Shown here piece after piece: positions 35,178-44,132 of a DNA stretch of 64,000 nt (its first letter is position 1; every line of letters begins with the position of its first letter). A model generated the notes under the pieces. That model was not told the DNA's origin and did not search any database. It saw only the letters and a list, made by a program, of their open reading frames with translations. The stretch is from JACMLD01 sp047602295. GTDB lineage: Bacteria > Bacteroidota > Bacteroidia > Chitinophagales > Chitinophagaceae. A program made the translations under genes and the position numbers. The stretch is taken from positions 1 to 64,000 of the forward strand of contig JASGHP010000001.1 of NCBI GenBank assembly GCA_047602295.1, written 5' to 3'.

Positions 35178-35804
35178 ATGAAAAAATACCTGGTTGTTCC
35201 GGCTTGTATGATTGCACTTGGTTTTATGGCCTGCTCTGGCGGTGGCAGTAAATCTAATGCTAAAAGAGTAGTAATAATGGCAAGTGGTAAATTAACTGTT
35301 ACTGATAAAAATATTCAGATAGACCCAAGTCTTACACACAATGAGCAGGAAGTAACTTTTACAGATGATAAAGTAACGCTGAATGTTGAAAGCACTGCCG
35401 GCACTAAAAAAACATTTGATTCTACAGAGAACGGTGTATACCTTTTAAACCTGCAAACGGATACTTTAATTGGCGGCCTGGTAAATTATGGAGATGTGGG
35501 AAGAGCTGGTTCTATTACAGCAGAGTTATTGGATCATATCATAGACAGCACACAACAACTGGTGCAGGGTGCAAACGCCAGTGATGCAAAAAGCACATTT
35601 TTTATAGTGCCATTTACCCTCAAAAAGATAAGCGCCAAAAACAACACAAAAGTAATAGGCTCTTTTAAAGGCATTCCTTATAAAAATGAAGCAGATGCAG
35701 ATGGCAATATACCTGATGTAATCAAGTTTTCTTCTGTAAAAGATAAGCGCCAAACATTGCAAGAACTGCTTGATAAAAGATCTAAACTGAAAAAAGTAGG
35801 ATAA
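35178..35804 (+). CDS. Putative lipoprotein of unknown function
   Basis: A 208-residue predicted lipoprotein: signal sequence with lipobox LGFMAC (Cys19), followed by a Gly/Ser-rich linker (SGGGSKSN) typical of outer-membrane-directed lipoproteins. The mature part is Lys/Asp/Thr-rich with no enzyme motif that I recognise. It begins only 15 bases after the sodA terminator stem-loop and may need its own promoter. A hairpin follows at 35837. Confidence 0.75.
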   Translation: MKKYLVVPACMIALGFMACSGGGSKSNAKRVVIMASGKLTVTDKNIQIDPSLTHNEQEVTFTDDKVTLNVESTAGTKKTFDSTENGVYLLNLQTDTLIGGLVNYGDVGRAGSITAELLDHIIDSTQQLVQGANASDAKSTFFIVPFTLKKISAKNNTKVIGSFKGIPYKNEADADGNIPDVIKFSSVKDKRQTLQELLDKRSKLKKVG

Positions 35805-35836
35805 GAAAGTGGTACGTTTTAAGTGATAAGTTTTAA

Positions 35837-35864
35837 GTAAGGGCGAATGATTATTCGCCCTTAC
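35837..35864. terminator. Hairpin terminator after the lipoprotein gene
   Basis: A perfect 12-bp stem GTAAGGGCGAAT / ATTCGCCCTTAC (35837-35848 with 35853-35864), 4-base loop, followed by TGTTTATATA. The T-tract is imperfect. Confidence 0.7.
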
Positions 35865-35891
35865 TGTTTATATAGGTTGCCAATCTTTAAA

Positions 35892-35950
35892 CGTCGGTTC
35901 GACTTCCTCTTCGGACCGGTCTGACGTTCTCGTCTGACCGCTACAGTTGT
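35892..35950. repeat. GC-rich palindromic REP-like element
   Basis: CGGTC-t-GACG, loop TTCT, CGTC-t-GACCG (35917-35940) forms a 9-bp stem with one internal mismatch. A smaller GTCG/CGAC hairpin (35893-35903) and a GACCGGTC palindrome (35914-35921) sit beside it. GC content is far above the flanks and no gene overlaps. Confidence 0.55.
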
Positions 35951-36040
35951 TGGAGGGTCTTCGCCAATATTAATGTTTTACAAATAGAAACACCATCCCG
36001 CAAAAGAACTTACAACTTAAACCCTACAACTTACAACTCC

Positions 36041-36271
36041 CTAAGGAACGGGATCATATCCATGTCCGCCCCAGGGATGACAGCGACTGATCCTTTTTAC
36101 AGTCAACCAAAAACCTTTGAACACACCATATTTTTTAAACGCCTCAATCGAATAATGTGAACAGGTAGGCGTAAACCTGCACTTGGGGCCTAGTATAGGA
36201 GAGATTATCCATTGATAAATTTTTATCAATGCTATAAAAGGAAAGCTAAGTATTCTTAGTATTACTTTCAT
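36041..36271 (-). CDS. yidD: Membrane protein insertion efficiency factor YidD
   Basis: A 76-residue membrane-associated protein that supports YidC-mediated insertion. The family signature is complete: hydrophobic N-terminus IYQWIISPILGPKCRFTPTCSHYS (amphipathic, with the two conserved Cys) and the C-terminal RCHPWGGHGYDPVP. Its 5' end overlaps the rnpA 3' end by 26 bases in another frame, the arrangement typical of rpmH-rnpA-yidD clusters. Confidence 0.97.
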   Translation of the reverse strand: MKVILRILSFPFIALIKIYQWIISPILGPKCRFTPTCSHYSIEAFKKYGVFKGFWLTVKRISRCHPWGGHGYDPVP

Positions 36272-36653
36272 GAATGATGGTTGTTAGCTTCTCTATTATC
36301 AGCGCTACTTTCTCTTTAACAAATGCAAACGGCGGTAGTTCTTTACCAGTGTAAATTAAAAATACGGAAAGTTGTTGTGGCTGTTCTTTCATCAATAAAT
36401 CAAGCGGTGCTTTTTGCAAGCGATATGCTTCCCTGGAAAGTCTTTTAATACGGTTTCTGTCAACTGCTTTTTTAAAATTCTTTGTGCTAACACCCACACC
36501 ACATTGCAGGTTGCTTTTTGTGGCCGTATTGTCCTGCAATAAATAAAACACACGGTAAGGAAACAATCCAAAACGCTGCCCCTTGCTGAAGAGTTCTTCT
36601 ATCAGCTTGCGGCTTTTTAAGCGTTCATTTTTACCAAGTGTAAATTGTTTCAT
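36246..36653 (-). CDS. rnpA: Ribonuclease P protein component
   Basis: A 135-residue basic protein subunit of RNase P, which matures the 5' ends of tRNAs. The signature RNRIKRLSREAYRLQ (residues about 68-82) is present, as is the N-terminal KNERLKSRKLIEELFSKG block. It overlaps yidD and lies 139 bases after rpmH. A terminator between rpmH and rnpA suggests partly independent transcription. Confidence 0.96.
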   Translation of the reverse strand: MKQFTLGKNERLKSRKLIEELFSKGQRFGLFPYRVFYLLQDNTATKSNLQCGVGVSTKNFKKAVDRNRIKRLSREAYRLQKAPLDLLMKEQPQQLSVFLIYTGKELPPFAFVKEKVALIIEKLTTIIHESNTKNT

Positions 36654-36726
36654 TGTGCTAAACTATTGTCGCCTAATAAAAAACTCCGTGCGACCTCCGT
36701 GCTCTTTGTGCCTCCGTGGCTACAAA

Positions 36727-36754
36727 CAAAAATAGCCCCGAAATAAATCGGGGC
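36727..36754 (-). terminator. Terminator/attenuator between rpmH and rnpA
   Basis: A GCCCCGA / TCGGGGC stem (36735-36741 with 36748-36754) with 6-base loop, followed on the minus strand by TATTTTTG. It lies 38 bases after the rpmH stop, so rpmH mRNA can end here in excess over rnpA. Confidence 0.85.
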
Positions 36755-36792
36755 CATCAATTTTATGCTGTTGCCTGTTTACAGGCGGCTTT

Positions 36793-36948
36793 TTATTTTA
36801 GTCCTTTCTCGTCAGAAACGGTCAGTTTGTGACGACCCTTTGCACGACGGCTGGCCAATACTTTACGGCCATTGGCAGTCTGCATGCGTTTGCGGAAACC
36901 ATGTACGGTTTTACGACGACGCTTATGGGGTTGGAATGTCTGTTTCAT
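36793..36948 (-). CDS. rpmH: 50S ribosomal protein L34
   Basis: A 51-residue ribosomal protein read directly from the minus strand: begins MKQTFQPHKRRRKTVHGFRK and continues RMQTANGRKVLASRRAKGRH, the near-invariant L34 core. The C-terminal KLTVSDEKGLK is slightly longer than in E. coli, as is usual in Bacteroidota. Start ATG 36948, stop TAA 36793-36795. It stands first in an rpmH-rnpA-yidD cluster. dnaA is not beside it here. Confidence 0.97.
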   Translation of the reverse strand: MKQTFQPHKRRRKTVHGFRKRMQTANGRKVLASRRAKGRHKLTVSDEKGLK

Positions 36949-36977
36949 GTTTTAAATTTTCACTGTTTTTGAAATAA

Positions 36978-36996
36978 GGCTTGTGAGAAGCAAGCC
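36978..36996 (-). terminator. Weak hairpin after murI
   Basis: A GGCTTG / CAAGCC stem (36978-36983 with 36991-36996) between murI and rpmH, followed on the minus strand by TTATTTC. This is a weak terminator at best. Confidence 0.35.
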
Positions 36997-37131
36997 AGGT
37001 TTCCAGCCATCAACAGGTCACCACACCCGTTGTTGTGAAAGGACGGCAAAGGTAGGGATTTGCAGCAGAAGAAAGAAGGATGGACCCGGTTTTTTTCATT
37101 GATACTTCCACTTTTCCAAGTATGTTGCCCC

Positions 37132-37980
37132 TTAACACCCTGTCGTCAGTGCTTTTTCCAGGTCTAAATGGTTAGACTGCACAGGTGACCCATAGAAAAC
37201 AGAAGCATGGTTGTCAAAGTCTTCCGGTGCATCTGTGGTGTAAAAAGATAGGTGGCCATTTTTGCTGCATTGTTTCTCTATCTCCGGATGCCGTTGCAGA
37301 TAATCTGCAAGGCTGTCTGCTACAATCTGTCCTTGAGATACCAATTGTACCCCTGCTGGCAAAAACTGTTTGATTTTTTCCTTCAGCAAAGGATAGTGCG
37401 TACAAGCCAGTAAAAGCGTATCAATATTATCGCCTTTTGAAAAAATATTGCTGAGATGCTGTTGCACAAAATAATCTGCACCAGGTTTATTGTACTCATT
37501 AGCTTCTATCAGCGGAACCCACATAGGGCATGCTTCCTGGTGTACCTTAAGTGCCGGAAAGAATTTTTCAATTTCAATTAAATAAGAGCCGGACTGCACT
37601 GTTCCATTTGTTGCCAGCACACCTACTTCGTTTGTTTTACTGTATTGGCCAATTACCTCGGTTGTAGGCCTGATGACACCTAACACCCTTTTATCAGGCG
37701 CCAATGTTGGCAAATCGTTTTGCTGAATACTTCGCAATGCTTTTGCCGAAGCAGTATTGCAAGCCAGCACAACTAACGGGCATCCCTGTTTGAAAAACCA
37801 TTTTACACATTCCAGCGTATAATGATAAACGGTTTCAAATGAACGGCTGCCATAAGGTGCACGGGCATTATCGCCCAGGTAGATATAATCATACTGTGGC
37901 AACCGGGCTTTAATATCTTTTAAAACGGTTAAGCCGCCATATCCGGAATCAAATACACCAATAGGTTGTGGTTGCTGCAT
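37132..37980 (-). CDS. murI: Glutamate racemase
   Basis: A 282-residue cofactor-independent racemase that supplies D-glutamate for peptidoglycan. The two catalytic cysteines lie in LACNTASAKALR and LLACTHYPLL; the N-terminal GVFDSGYGGLTVL and YLGDNARAPYG blocks are intact. ATG 37980 is preferred over a TTG two codons upstream. It closes the envelope-assembly cluster; the terminator in front of it (37992-38021) means it may rely on read-through or its own promoter. Confidence 0.96.
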   Translation of the reverse strand: MQQPQPIGVFDSGYGGLTVLKDIKARLPQYDYIYLGDNARAPYGSRSFETVYHYTLECVKWFFKQGCPLVVLACNTASAKALRSIQQNDLPTLAPDKRVLGVIRPTTEVIGQYSKTNEVGVLATNGTVQSGSYLIEIEKFFPALKVHQEACPMWVPLIEANEYNKPGADYFVQQHLSNIFSKGDNIDTLLLACTHYPLLKEKIKQFLPAGVQLVSQGQIVADSLADYLQRHPEIEKQCSKNGHLSFYTTDAPEDFDNHASVFYGSPVQSNHLDLEKALTTGC

Positions 37981-37991
37981 ATACAAAAATA

Positions 37992-38021
37992 AAAACGCCA
38001 GGCTTATGAACCTGACGTTTT
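37992..38021 (-). terminator. Terminator after the second OmpH gene
   Basis: Stem AAAACGTCAGG with CCTGGCGTTTT (one mismatch), 8-base loop, ending on the minus strand in TTTTTATTTTTG. Confidence 0.8.
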
Positions 38022-38046
38022 CTTATTGTAATAAAATTAAAGCTGT

Positions 38047-38553
38047 TTATTTTAAACCCAGTTTCTTTTTTACCAGCGGTGCCAAATCATCTGATGGTGG
38101 CGCTACCAGCAACGCTTCTTTTACAAATACATAACCGTAACCATTTTCTTTAGCTACTGCCTGTACTGCATCTAAAGCTTTTTTCTGGATAGGAGTAGAA
38201 AACTCTTCTTGTTTTTTCTGCAATTCTTGCTGAATGCGTTGTTCTTCGCCCTGCATATCCTGCATCTGCTGTTGCAATGCTTTTCTTTTTACTTCTTTTA
38301 CAGAAGAAGTCATTGTAGCAGAGTCTTTGTAAAATTTAGCTACTGCATCATCAAAAGCAGCAGATTTATCCTGCGCACTTTGGTACAATGCATCACGGAA
38401 TTGTTGTAAAGCCGTGTCTGCTTTTTTTGCTTCAGGCATCGACAGAATAATATCACTTAGCGCAATATGACCAATTTTGTTTTGCGCCTGGGCACGGTTT
38501 CCTGCTGCAAATAAAACAGTTGCCAGGAGTACTAAAGTAAAAGCCTTTTTCAT
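38047..38553 (-). CDS. OmpH/Skp family periplasmic chaperone (second copy)
   Basis: A 168-residue exported chaperone that holds unfolded outer-membrane proteins. It has a signal peptide (about 1-23, NRAQAQ), a short beta-strand entry (KIGHIALSDIILSMPEAK) and a long charged coiled coil (about 50-125, rich in Gln/Lys/Glu: QQMQDMQGEEQRIQQELQKK). The C-terminal strand region VAKENGYGYVFVKEALL closes the body domain. It is a diverged tandem copy of the upstream Skp gene. Confidence 0.92.
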   Translation of the reverse strand: MKKAFTLVLLATVLFAAGNRAQAQNKIGHIALSDIILSMPEAKKADTALQQFRDALYQSAQDKSAAFDDAVAKFYKDSATMTSSVKEVKRKALQQQMQDMQGEEQRIQQELQKKQEEFSTPIQKKALDAVQAVAKENGYGYVFVKEALLVAPPSDDLAPLVKKKLGLK

Positions 38554-38702
38554 TTTTTGTGTTTGTTTTTTAGTATTCTTATAAAACCCATCCGGGGCTT
38601 TATCTTGTATAGTTGTTTTTATTACAAATTGGGTTGTTTAACAAATATTGTTTTTACTTTATTTAACAGCTAACGTGAGCCAATCGCTGCTTCGCAAAAC
38701 AT

Positions 38703-39215
38703 TTATTTTATACCTAACTCCTTCAGCACATCCTCGCTCTTGTCCAGTTTTGGGTCGGCAAATATAACAGTAATTCCTTCACTTTTATCTAAAATAAAGT
38801 CGTATTGTTTGGCCACAGCCAGTTTCTGAATTGCGTTAAACACTTTGTCCTGCACGGGTTTCACCAGTTCCTGCCTTTTTTTAAACAGATCCCCTTCAAA
38901 ACCAAAACGCTTGCGCTGCAGTTCTCTGGTTTCTTTTTCTTTTACAAAAATTTCATCCTCTCTCTTCTTCTTCAGCACATCGCTCAGCATTACTTGTTCT
39001 GCCTCAAAATCTTTGTACATCTTATCAAGTTCTGCCTGCTTCGCTTCAATTTCTTTCTGCCACAACTCACTTTGCTGATCCAGCTTTTTTTGTGCCTCTT
39101 TATAATCAGGCATTTTATCAAGAATGTATTTAGTGTCTACAATTGCGTAGCGTTGCGCCATGGCTGCTACAGACAGCACAATAAGGCTGCAAGTCAAAAA
39201 GAGTAGTTTTTTCAT
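38703..39215 (-). CDS. OmpH/Skp family periplasmic chaperone (first copy)
   Basis: A 170-residue periplasmic chaperone with signal peptide (about 1-20, VAAMAQ), the strand AIVDTKYILDKMPDYKEA and a long coiled-coil arm (about 45-120, ELWQKEIEAKQAELDKMY), then AVAKQYDFILDKSEGITVIF. It follows bamA by 65 bases on the same strand, so chaperone and insertase of outer-membrane proteins are probably made together. The order bamA-skp-skp-murI is common in Bacteroidota. Confidence 0.93.
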   Translation of the reverse strand: MKKLLFLTCSLIVLSVAAMAQRYAIVDTKYILDKMPDYKEAQKKLDQQSELWQKEIEAKQAELDKMYKDFEAEQVMLSDVLKKKREDEIFVKEKETRELQRKRFGFEGDLFKKRQELVKPVQDKVFNAIQKLAVAKQYDFILDKSEGITVIFADPKLDKSEDVLKELGIK

Positions 39216-39280
39216 ACCATTCGTTTTTTATTAGAGGGCAAAATACTGTATCCTATGCTGTACAGCAAGGAGTATTTATT

Positions 39281-42028
39281 TTATTCAGGTTCATAACCCA
39301 ACAGGAAGGTGAATTTGGCAGCGCCTTTAATTCCCTGGCCTGGTTGCAACCTGTCTAAGCCTACGCCGTAGTCAAAGCCAAGCAAACCAAACATGGGCAG
39401 GAAGAAGCGCATACCCAAGCCAACGCTCCTGCGCAATTGGAAAGGATTGTAGTCTTTATAATTGTACCAGCCGTTTGCAGCCTCAAAAAACGCAAGGCCG
39501 TAAATAGTACTGCTGGGGTTTGTACTAAACGGATACCTCAATTCCAATACATATTTGTTAAACAAAGTAAAGAACTGGCTGGTGCTGTTCTGGTCTGGAT
39601 TGACTTTAGGATCTGAGCTGGTATAAATAGGATAACCACGCTGTGAAATGATATCATAACCAAGAATACCATAGTTATTAGACAAGCCCGCATCACCCAA
39701 TTGGAAACGCTCAAATGGAGAGTAATCCAGTTTGGAATTGTAACGGCCCATAAATCCATATTTAGCGGCGGCTTTCAACACAAATTGTTTATTCCTGTCT
39801 TCGCCCATAGCACGGCCAATAGGCACATACCATTCGCCATTGAAACGCCATTTGTGAAACTCCACAAATTTATATGGGTTAGCAGAAGTAACCAGGCTGG
39901 GATCAAACCAGGAATAGGGTGGTGTAAACTGACCGCTCACTACAAAGTTTGAACCGCTTCTTGGAAACAATGGCTGGTCTACAGAAGAACGAGACAATGA
40001 AACCTTGATGCTGATATTATTTGATTTTCCATTGCTAAGGTTTGTACCATCGCTTAAACGGAAGAAACCAGGATAGTTCTTAAGGTTATACTGCGTATAG
40101 TTAAGCTGGTAAACCAATGTAAAAAAGTCATCGGGCCATTTCAATTGTTTACCCAATGCCACAGAGAAGCTGAGTGATTTCAGGAAAGAAGTATCACCTG
40201 CAGCTTTACTATAAGTACCGGTTCTATAATCGTAAGAGTTAGAATATTTGGTACTGGCAGCACTTAATGTAAGCGAGTTTCTTTTTTTGCCACCAAGCCA
40301 GGGCTCAGTAAACGATGCGTTGTAAGAACGGAATGCACGTCCATTACTTTGCACACGTATACTTAATTTCTGGCCATCGCCTGTTGGTAATGGATCCCAG
40401 GCAGTTTTCTTGAAAATATTTTTGATAGAGAAGTTGTTGAACGATACGCCCAATGTACCTGTAAGACCGATACCACCGCCCCAACCGGCACTAAGCTCTA
40501 ACTGGTCGCTTGATTTTTCTTCCACGCCCCAGTTGATATCTACCGTTCCATCTTCCTGGTTAGGCACAATGTTAGGATTGATTTTTTCCTGGTTGAAATA
40601 ACCCAATTGCGCAATCTCACGATTTGTACGAATAACATCGCTTCTGCTGAATTTTTCACCTGGTATAGTGCGCAACTCACGACGTATTACATACTCTTTT
40701 GTTTTTTCGTTACCACTGATGGTTACGTTTTTAATAGTTGCCTGTGGACCTTCCACAATGCGTATTTCGTGGTCAATGGTATCATTGTAAACAGCAGTTT
40801 CTATAGGGTCTGCGTGAAAGAAAAGATAACCATCATCCTGGTAAAGACCGCTGATATCGCCACCCTCTGGTGTCAATTGCTTACCAATGCGTTTGTTTAG
40901 TGTTTCCAGGTTATATACATCGCCTTTGTGAATGCCCAAAATAACGCTAAGAATAGAATCTGAATATTTGGTATTGCCCTTCCAGGTAATGTTGCCGAAA
41001 TAGTATTTATGCCCTTCTACTACTTTAATGTCTACATTGAGGTTGCCGGATTTGTTATAATACTGTGTGTCTTTTTCTATAATCGCATCGCGGTAGCCAA
41101 TTGAGTTGTAGTAATCCAGCAACTTCTGTTTATCGTCTACGTATTTTTTATCGTTGAATTTAGCAGAGGAGAGTTTAAATCTGAAATAAGGATCAATAAA
41201 CTCCAGTGTTTTGGTGGGTGATAAAAAGCCCCATTCTTTCAGGAATTCAGAGAAAGTAGCACGTTTATGTACCCCGTACACGCTTTCATCATCGGCAGGA
41301 AAAATGCTCATGCGCATAGCTTCCTTGGTATCTTTCAACTGGCCTTTTAGCTTGGACTCTTTAACGTTATCGTTGCCAAATACATTTATCTGGTTGATGC
41401 GTACTTTGTTTCCTTTTGAAACATAAAAAGTAAGGTTTACAGAATTAACAACATTGGGGTCTATCTTTTCATCTATTTTAACCTCTGCACCGCGGTAGCC
41501 TTTCTCTGTAAAATATTTTTTGATGTTTTCAACAGCAGACAACTTGGTGTTCTCGGTAACAACCCTTCCTTTTACAAGGCCGGTTTTTGTTTTCAGGTCA
41601 TCTTCCTGTCCTTTCTTCACTCCTTTAAATGAAAATAAACCCAGGCGCGGACGTTCTACCACATGTATTTCTATGTAAATGTCTTTGCCATCAATCTTGG
41701 TAAAATATATCTGTACGTTGGCAAATAGTTTTTGTTCCCACAGTTTCTGGATGGCGTGACTAAAATTGTCACCACCAGGGTAAACTACCTTATCGCCAAT
41801 ATTTAAACCTGAAATGGATGTAAGCAGGGATTGATCGTATGCTTTTGTACCGGTAAAAGTAATACCAGCCAGTACATATTCTTTGGGTGTTTTAGATTGT
41901 GGTATAGCCAAAAGATCCGGATCTATTGATGCGGCGGGCTTTGTGGTGTCCGGTTGTTGTGCCAGTACGGTAGCAGATGAAAAAACACAAAACAATAAGC
42001 AGTGTACTAAGCGTAATGATTTTGGCAT
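39281..42028 (-). CDS. bamA: Outer-membrane protein assembly factor BamA
   Basis: A 915-residue outer-membrane insertase. The signal peptide is about 1-24 (ATVLAQ). Five POTRA modules can be followed, starting near YVLAGITFTGTKAYD (residue ~50), FSFKGVKKGQED, INQINVFGNDNVKES, YYFGNITWKGNTKYS and ATIKNVTISGNEKTKE (to ~505). The barrel (about 510-915) contains RFQLGDAGLSN and the surface-antigen region, and the C-terminus ends FTFLLGYEPE. It is about 100 residues longer than E. coli BamA, as is common in Bacteroidota. It is clustered with uppS upstream and two Skp genes downstream. Confidence 0.96.
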   Translation of the reverse strand: MPKSLRLVHCLLFCVFSSATVLAQQPDTTKPAASIDPDLLAIPQSKTPKEYVLAGITFTGTKAYDQSLLTSISGLNIGDKVVYPGGDNFSHAIQKLWEQKLFANVQIYFTKIDGKDIYIEIHVVERPRLGLFSFKGVKKGQEDDLKTKTGLVKGRVVTENTKLSAVENIKKYFTEKGYRGAEVKIDEKIDPNVVNSVNLTFYVSKGNKVRINQINVFGNDNVKESKLKGQLKDTKEAMRMSIFPADDESVYGVHKRATFSEFLKEWGFLSPTKTLEFIDPYFRFKLSSAKFNDKKYVDDKQKLLDYYNSIGYRDAIIEKDTQYYNKSGNLNVDIKVVEGHKYYFGNITWKGNTKYSDSILSVILGIHKGDVYNLETLNKRIGKQLTPEGGDISGLYQDDGYLFFHADPIETAVYNDTIDHEIRIVEGPQATIKNVTISGNEKTKEYVIRRELRTIPGEKFSRSDVIRTNREIAQLGYFNQEKINPNIVPNQEDGTVDINWGVEEKSSDQLELSAGWGGGIGLTGTLGVSFNNFSIKNIFKKTAWDPLPTGDGQKLSIRVQSNGRAFRSYNASFTEPWLGGKKRNSLTLSAASTKYSNSYDYRTGTYSKAAGDTSFLKSLSFSVALGKQLKWPDDFFTLVYQLNYTQYNLKNYPGFFRLSDGTNLSNGKSNNISIKVSLSRSSVDQPLFPRSGSNFVVSGQFTPPYSWFDPSLVTSANPYKFVEFHKWRFNGEWYVPIGRAMGEDRNKQFVLKAAAKYGFMGRYNSKLDYSPFERFQLGDAGLSNNYGILGYDIISQRGYPIYTSSDPKVNPDQNSTSQFFTLFNKYVLELRYPFSTNPSSTIYGLAFFEAANGWYNYKDYNPFQLRRSVGLGMRFFLPMFGLLGFDYGVGLDRLQPGQGIKGAAKFTFLLGYEPE

Positions 42029-42192
42029 CCAGTCTTTCTTTTTTAAGAGATCGGCAAATTAAAGGGATTAATTAAAAGTCTTTGTTAAAACCGACAGCAA
42101 GCATAAAACAATCTGCGCTTTATTTGTTAACAGCCACATTCTTAATACAGGATTTAAATAAGACCTGTGCCAGGGGATTGTTGCTAAAAAAA

Positions 42193-42957
42193 TCATTTGG
42201 CAGATGTTTCTGGTTGTTTTACCTGTTGGCTGGTTTTTCCAAATCGGCGCTCCCTTTTCTGAAAGTCCAAAATGGCTTCATATAGCTTTTCTTTCCTGAA
42301 ATCCGGCCACCGAACGTCTGTGAAATAGAGCTCAGCATAGGCCAGTTGATAGAGTAGAAAGTTGCTGATACGGTATTCACCGCTGGTGCGTATCATCAGT
42401 TCGGGGTCTGGAAAATTGCTGGTAGCAAGGTATTGCTGCAATGTGTCCTGGCCAATGGCTGCAGGATCAATTTTTCCGGCTTTTACATCCAGTGCAATGT
42501 TTTTTACTGCGTTTACCAGTTCCCACCGGCTACTATAGCTAAGCGCCATAATAAGGTTAAGACCGGTATTGGCAGCAGTAAGCGACAACGCTTCATTCAA
42601 TTCCTGCTGTGCATAGTCGGGCAGCATTTGCATATCTCCAATTACATGCAACCGGATATTGTTTTTGTTCAGCGTTTCCACTTCTTTGCGGATAGTGTCT
42701 ACCAGTAATTCCATTAGCCCGGTTACTTCGTACTCCGGCCTGTCCCAGTTTTCTGTGCTAAAAGCGTAAAGCGTAAGGTAGCCTACACCCAGTTCTGCAC
42801 AACCTTCTACAATATTTCTTACACTTTCTACACCATGAAAATGCCCAAATAACCTGTCTTGCCCCTGTTCCTGCGCCCAACGGCCATTGCCATCCATAAT
42901 AATGGCAATATGCTTTGGCAGCTTATTCAGGTCTATACTGGCTTTCAGCGATTCCAT
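42193..42957 (-). CDS. uppS: Isoprenyl (undecaprenyl) diphosphate synthase
   Basis: A 254-residue cis-prenyltransferase that makes the C55 lipid carrier for peptidoglycan and glycans. The substrate-binding motif IAIIMDGNGRWAQ carries the catalytic Asp and Arg; also seen are HFHGVESVRNIV, YLTLYAFSTENWDRP, and the C-terminal LMIRTSGEYRISNFLLYQLAYAELYF. Length is normal. A TAGTTTTG box on the minus strand at 42978-42985 could be its -7 element, so it may have its own promoter within the cluster. Confidence 0.97.
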   Translation of the reverse strand: MESLKASIDLNKLPKHIAIIMDGNGRWAQEQGQDRLFGHFHGVESVRNIVEGCAELGVGYLTLYAFSTENWDRPEYEVTGLMELLVDTIRKEVETLNKNNIRLHVIGDMQMLPDYAQQELNEALSLTAANTGLNLIMALSYSSRWELVNAVKNIALDVKAGKIDPAAIGQDTLQQYLATSNFPDPELMIRTSGEYRISNFLLYQLAYAELYFTDVRWPDFRKEKLYEAILDFQKRERRFGKTSQQVKQPETSAK

Positions 42958-43166
42958 AACATGCTGTTTGAAGGCGGCAAAACTACAAAAAAGCTGTTAG
43001 CTTTTGGTGGATAATTTTGAAATAGCAGTTAAGCTTTAGCTATTAGCTATTAAACTGAGGGAAAAACGTCAAAAGAGAAAGCTTTTAATTTGGCTTGAAG
43101 CTGTAAGAATAAAGCAAATCAGTCTACTTTTCACTTAAAACTTACAACTTAACACCTAAAACTTCT

Positions 43167-44030
43167 TTAGTCTGCTTTAGGGCAATGGTAAGAAGACAGG
43201 TTGAACGAAAGCGTCAATTCTGCCATTACATAAGAATCTTTTTGCTTGGGGAAACCTCTCTGGCGACCGGTTCCGTTTACAAAACCAATTTTGTCATTTC
43301 CGGTTTCACCGCTGCGATCGTTTAAGATTTCAGCAAGAGAAGCAGAGCCATCGGGCAATTTGGGGAATATGGATGGGTCTACATAAGTTTTGCTTACATC
43401 ATCCAGGTAATCGGTGGTAGTAAAGCGATACACCACTTCAAAACCTACATTTACCTTTTCGTTGATATTGTATTTTACACCCACACCAAAAGGAATACAC
43501 ATAGCCATGCTGCCGTAAGGTTTTCTGTCTGGGTAAGCTGCATAGCCCTGCCCTTCTGTACCTAGTGGACGCAGGTAAACTTTTTGTCCTTGATAGTAAG
43601 CGTAAGGATCATAACTGAATGCACCAACACCAAACGTCACATAAGGTGTAAATGAATAATCCAATGTGCCTGGAATAAACTTCAGGAAGTTGAAATCTCC
43701 CTGCAACGCCAGTTCCCAAACATTTGTATTGAAGCTAAGATTGCGACGTAATTGGTATTCGCTTTTTGTATTGTATACGTCTGAATAACCCAATTGTGCG
43801 TAATGGCCACTAACCCTAAGCGCTATGTAATTGCCAAACTGTTTGCGAAAAAAAGCACCCAATGCAATTTTGGGCCTGTTCAGCTTTGCATTGGTATTAA
43901 GATCACCAAAATAGTGAGCAGCTCCTGCACTAATACCAAACTCGCCTTCATACACTGTAGCCTGAGGTTGTGCAACCGCAGTAAAGACAGCCAAAACCGC
44001 TATTATAAGTGCTCCGCAATTTTTTCTCAT
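43167..44030 (-). CDS. DUF6089/PorG-like outer-membrane protein (paralogue 2)
   Basis: A 287-residue exported barrel protein: signal peptide about 1-20 (FTAVAQ), then GEFGISAGAAHYFGDLN, the standard DUF6089 opening. Blocks such as AMCIPFGVGVKYNINEKVNVGFEVVYRFTTTDYLDD and YVDPSIFPK identify it as the conserved nadK-uppS cluster member, related to PorG of P. gingivalis, a T9SS outer-membrane component. It is therefore the likelier functional PorG of the two paralogues in this window. It ends on a polar tail (YHCPKAD). Confidence 0.88.
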   Translation of the reverse strand: MRKNCGALIIAVLAVFTAVAQPQATVYEGEFGISAGAAHYFGDLNTNAKLNRPKIALGAFFRKQFGNYIALRVSGHYAQLGYSDVYNTKSEYQLRRNLSFNTNVWELALQGDFNFLKFIPGTLDYSFTPYVTFGVGAFSYDPYAYYQGQKVYLRPLGTEGQGYAAYPDRKPYGSMAMCIPFGVGVKYNINEKVNVGFEVVYRFTTTDYLDDVSKTYVDPSIFPKLPDGSASLAEILNDRSGETGNDKIGFVNGTGRQRGFPKQKDSYVMAELTLSFNLSSYHCPKAD

Positions 44031-44132
44031 AACTCGAAAATAAGGGATTATAACCTGGTGTTAACGCAATTAATAGTATTTTCTTACACTTCCGGATATA
44101 TAAATTCTAAACTTTAACATTTGGCGGAGCAG

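Noticed and set aside
35893..35912. A GGTTCGACTTCC stretch resembling a tRNA T-arm
   Set aside because: The flanking stem does not pair as a T-arm and no acceptor, D-arm or anticodon arm can be drawn around it; it belongs to the palindromic element.
37984..37991. TATTTTTG box on the minus strand just before murI
   Set aside because: It is only three bases from the ATG and overlaps the end of a terminator; no -33 element. A leaderless start is possible but not supported.
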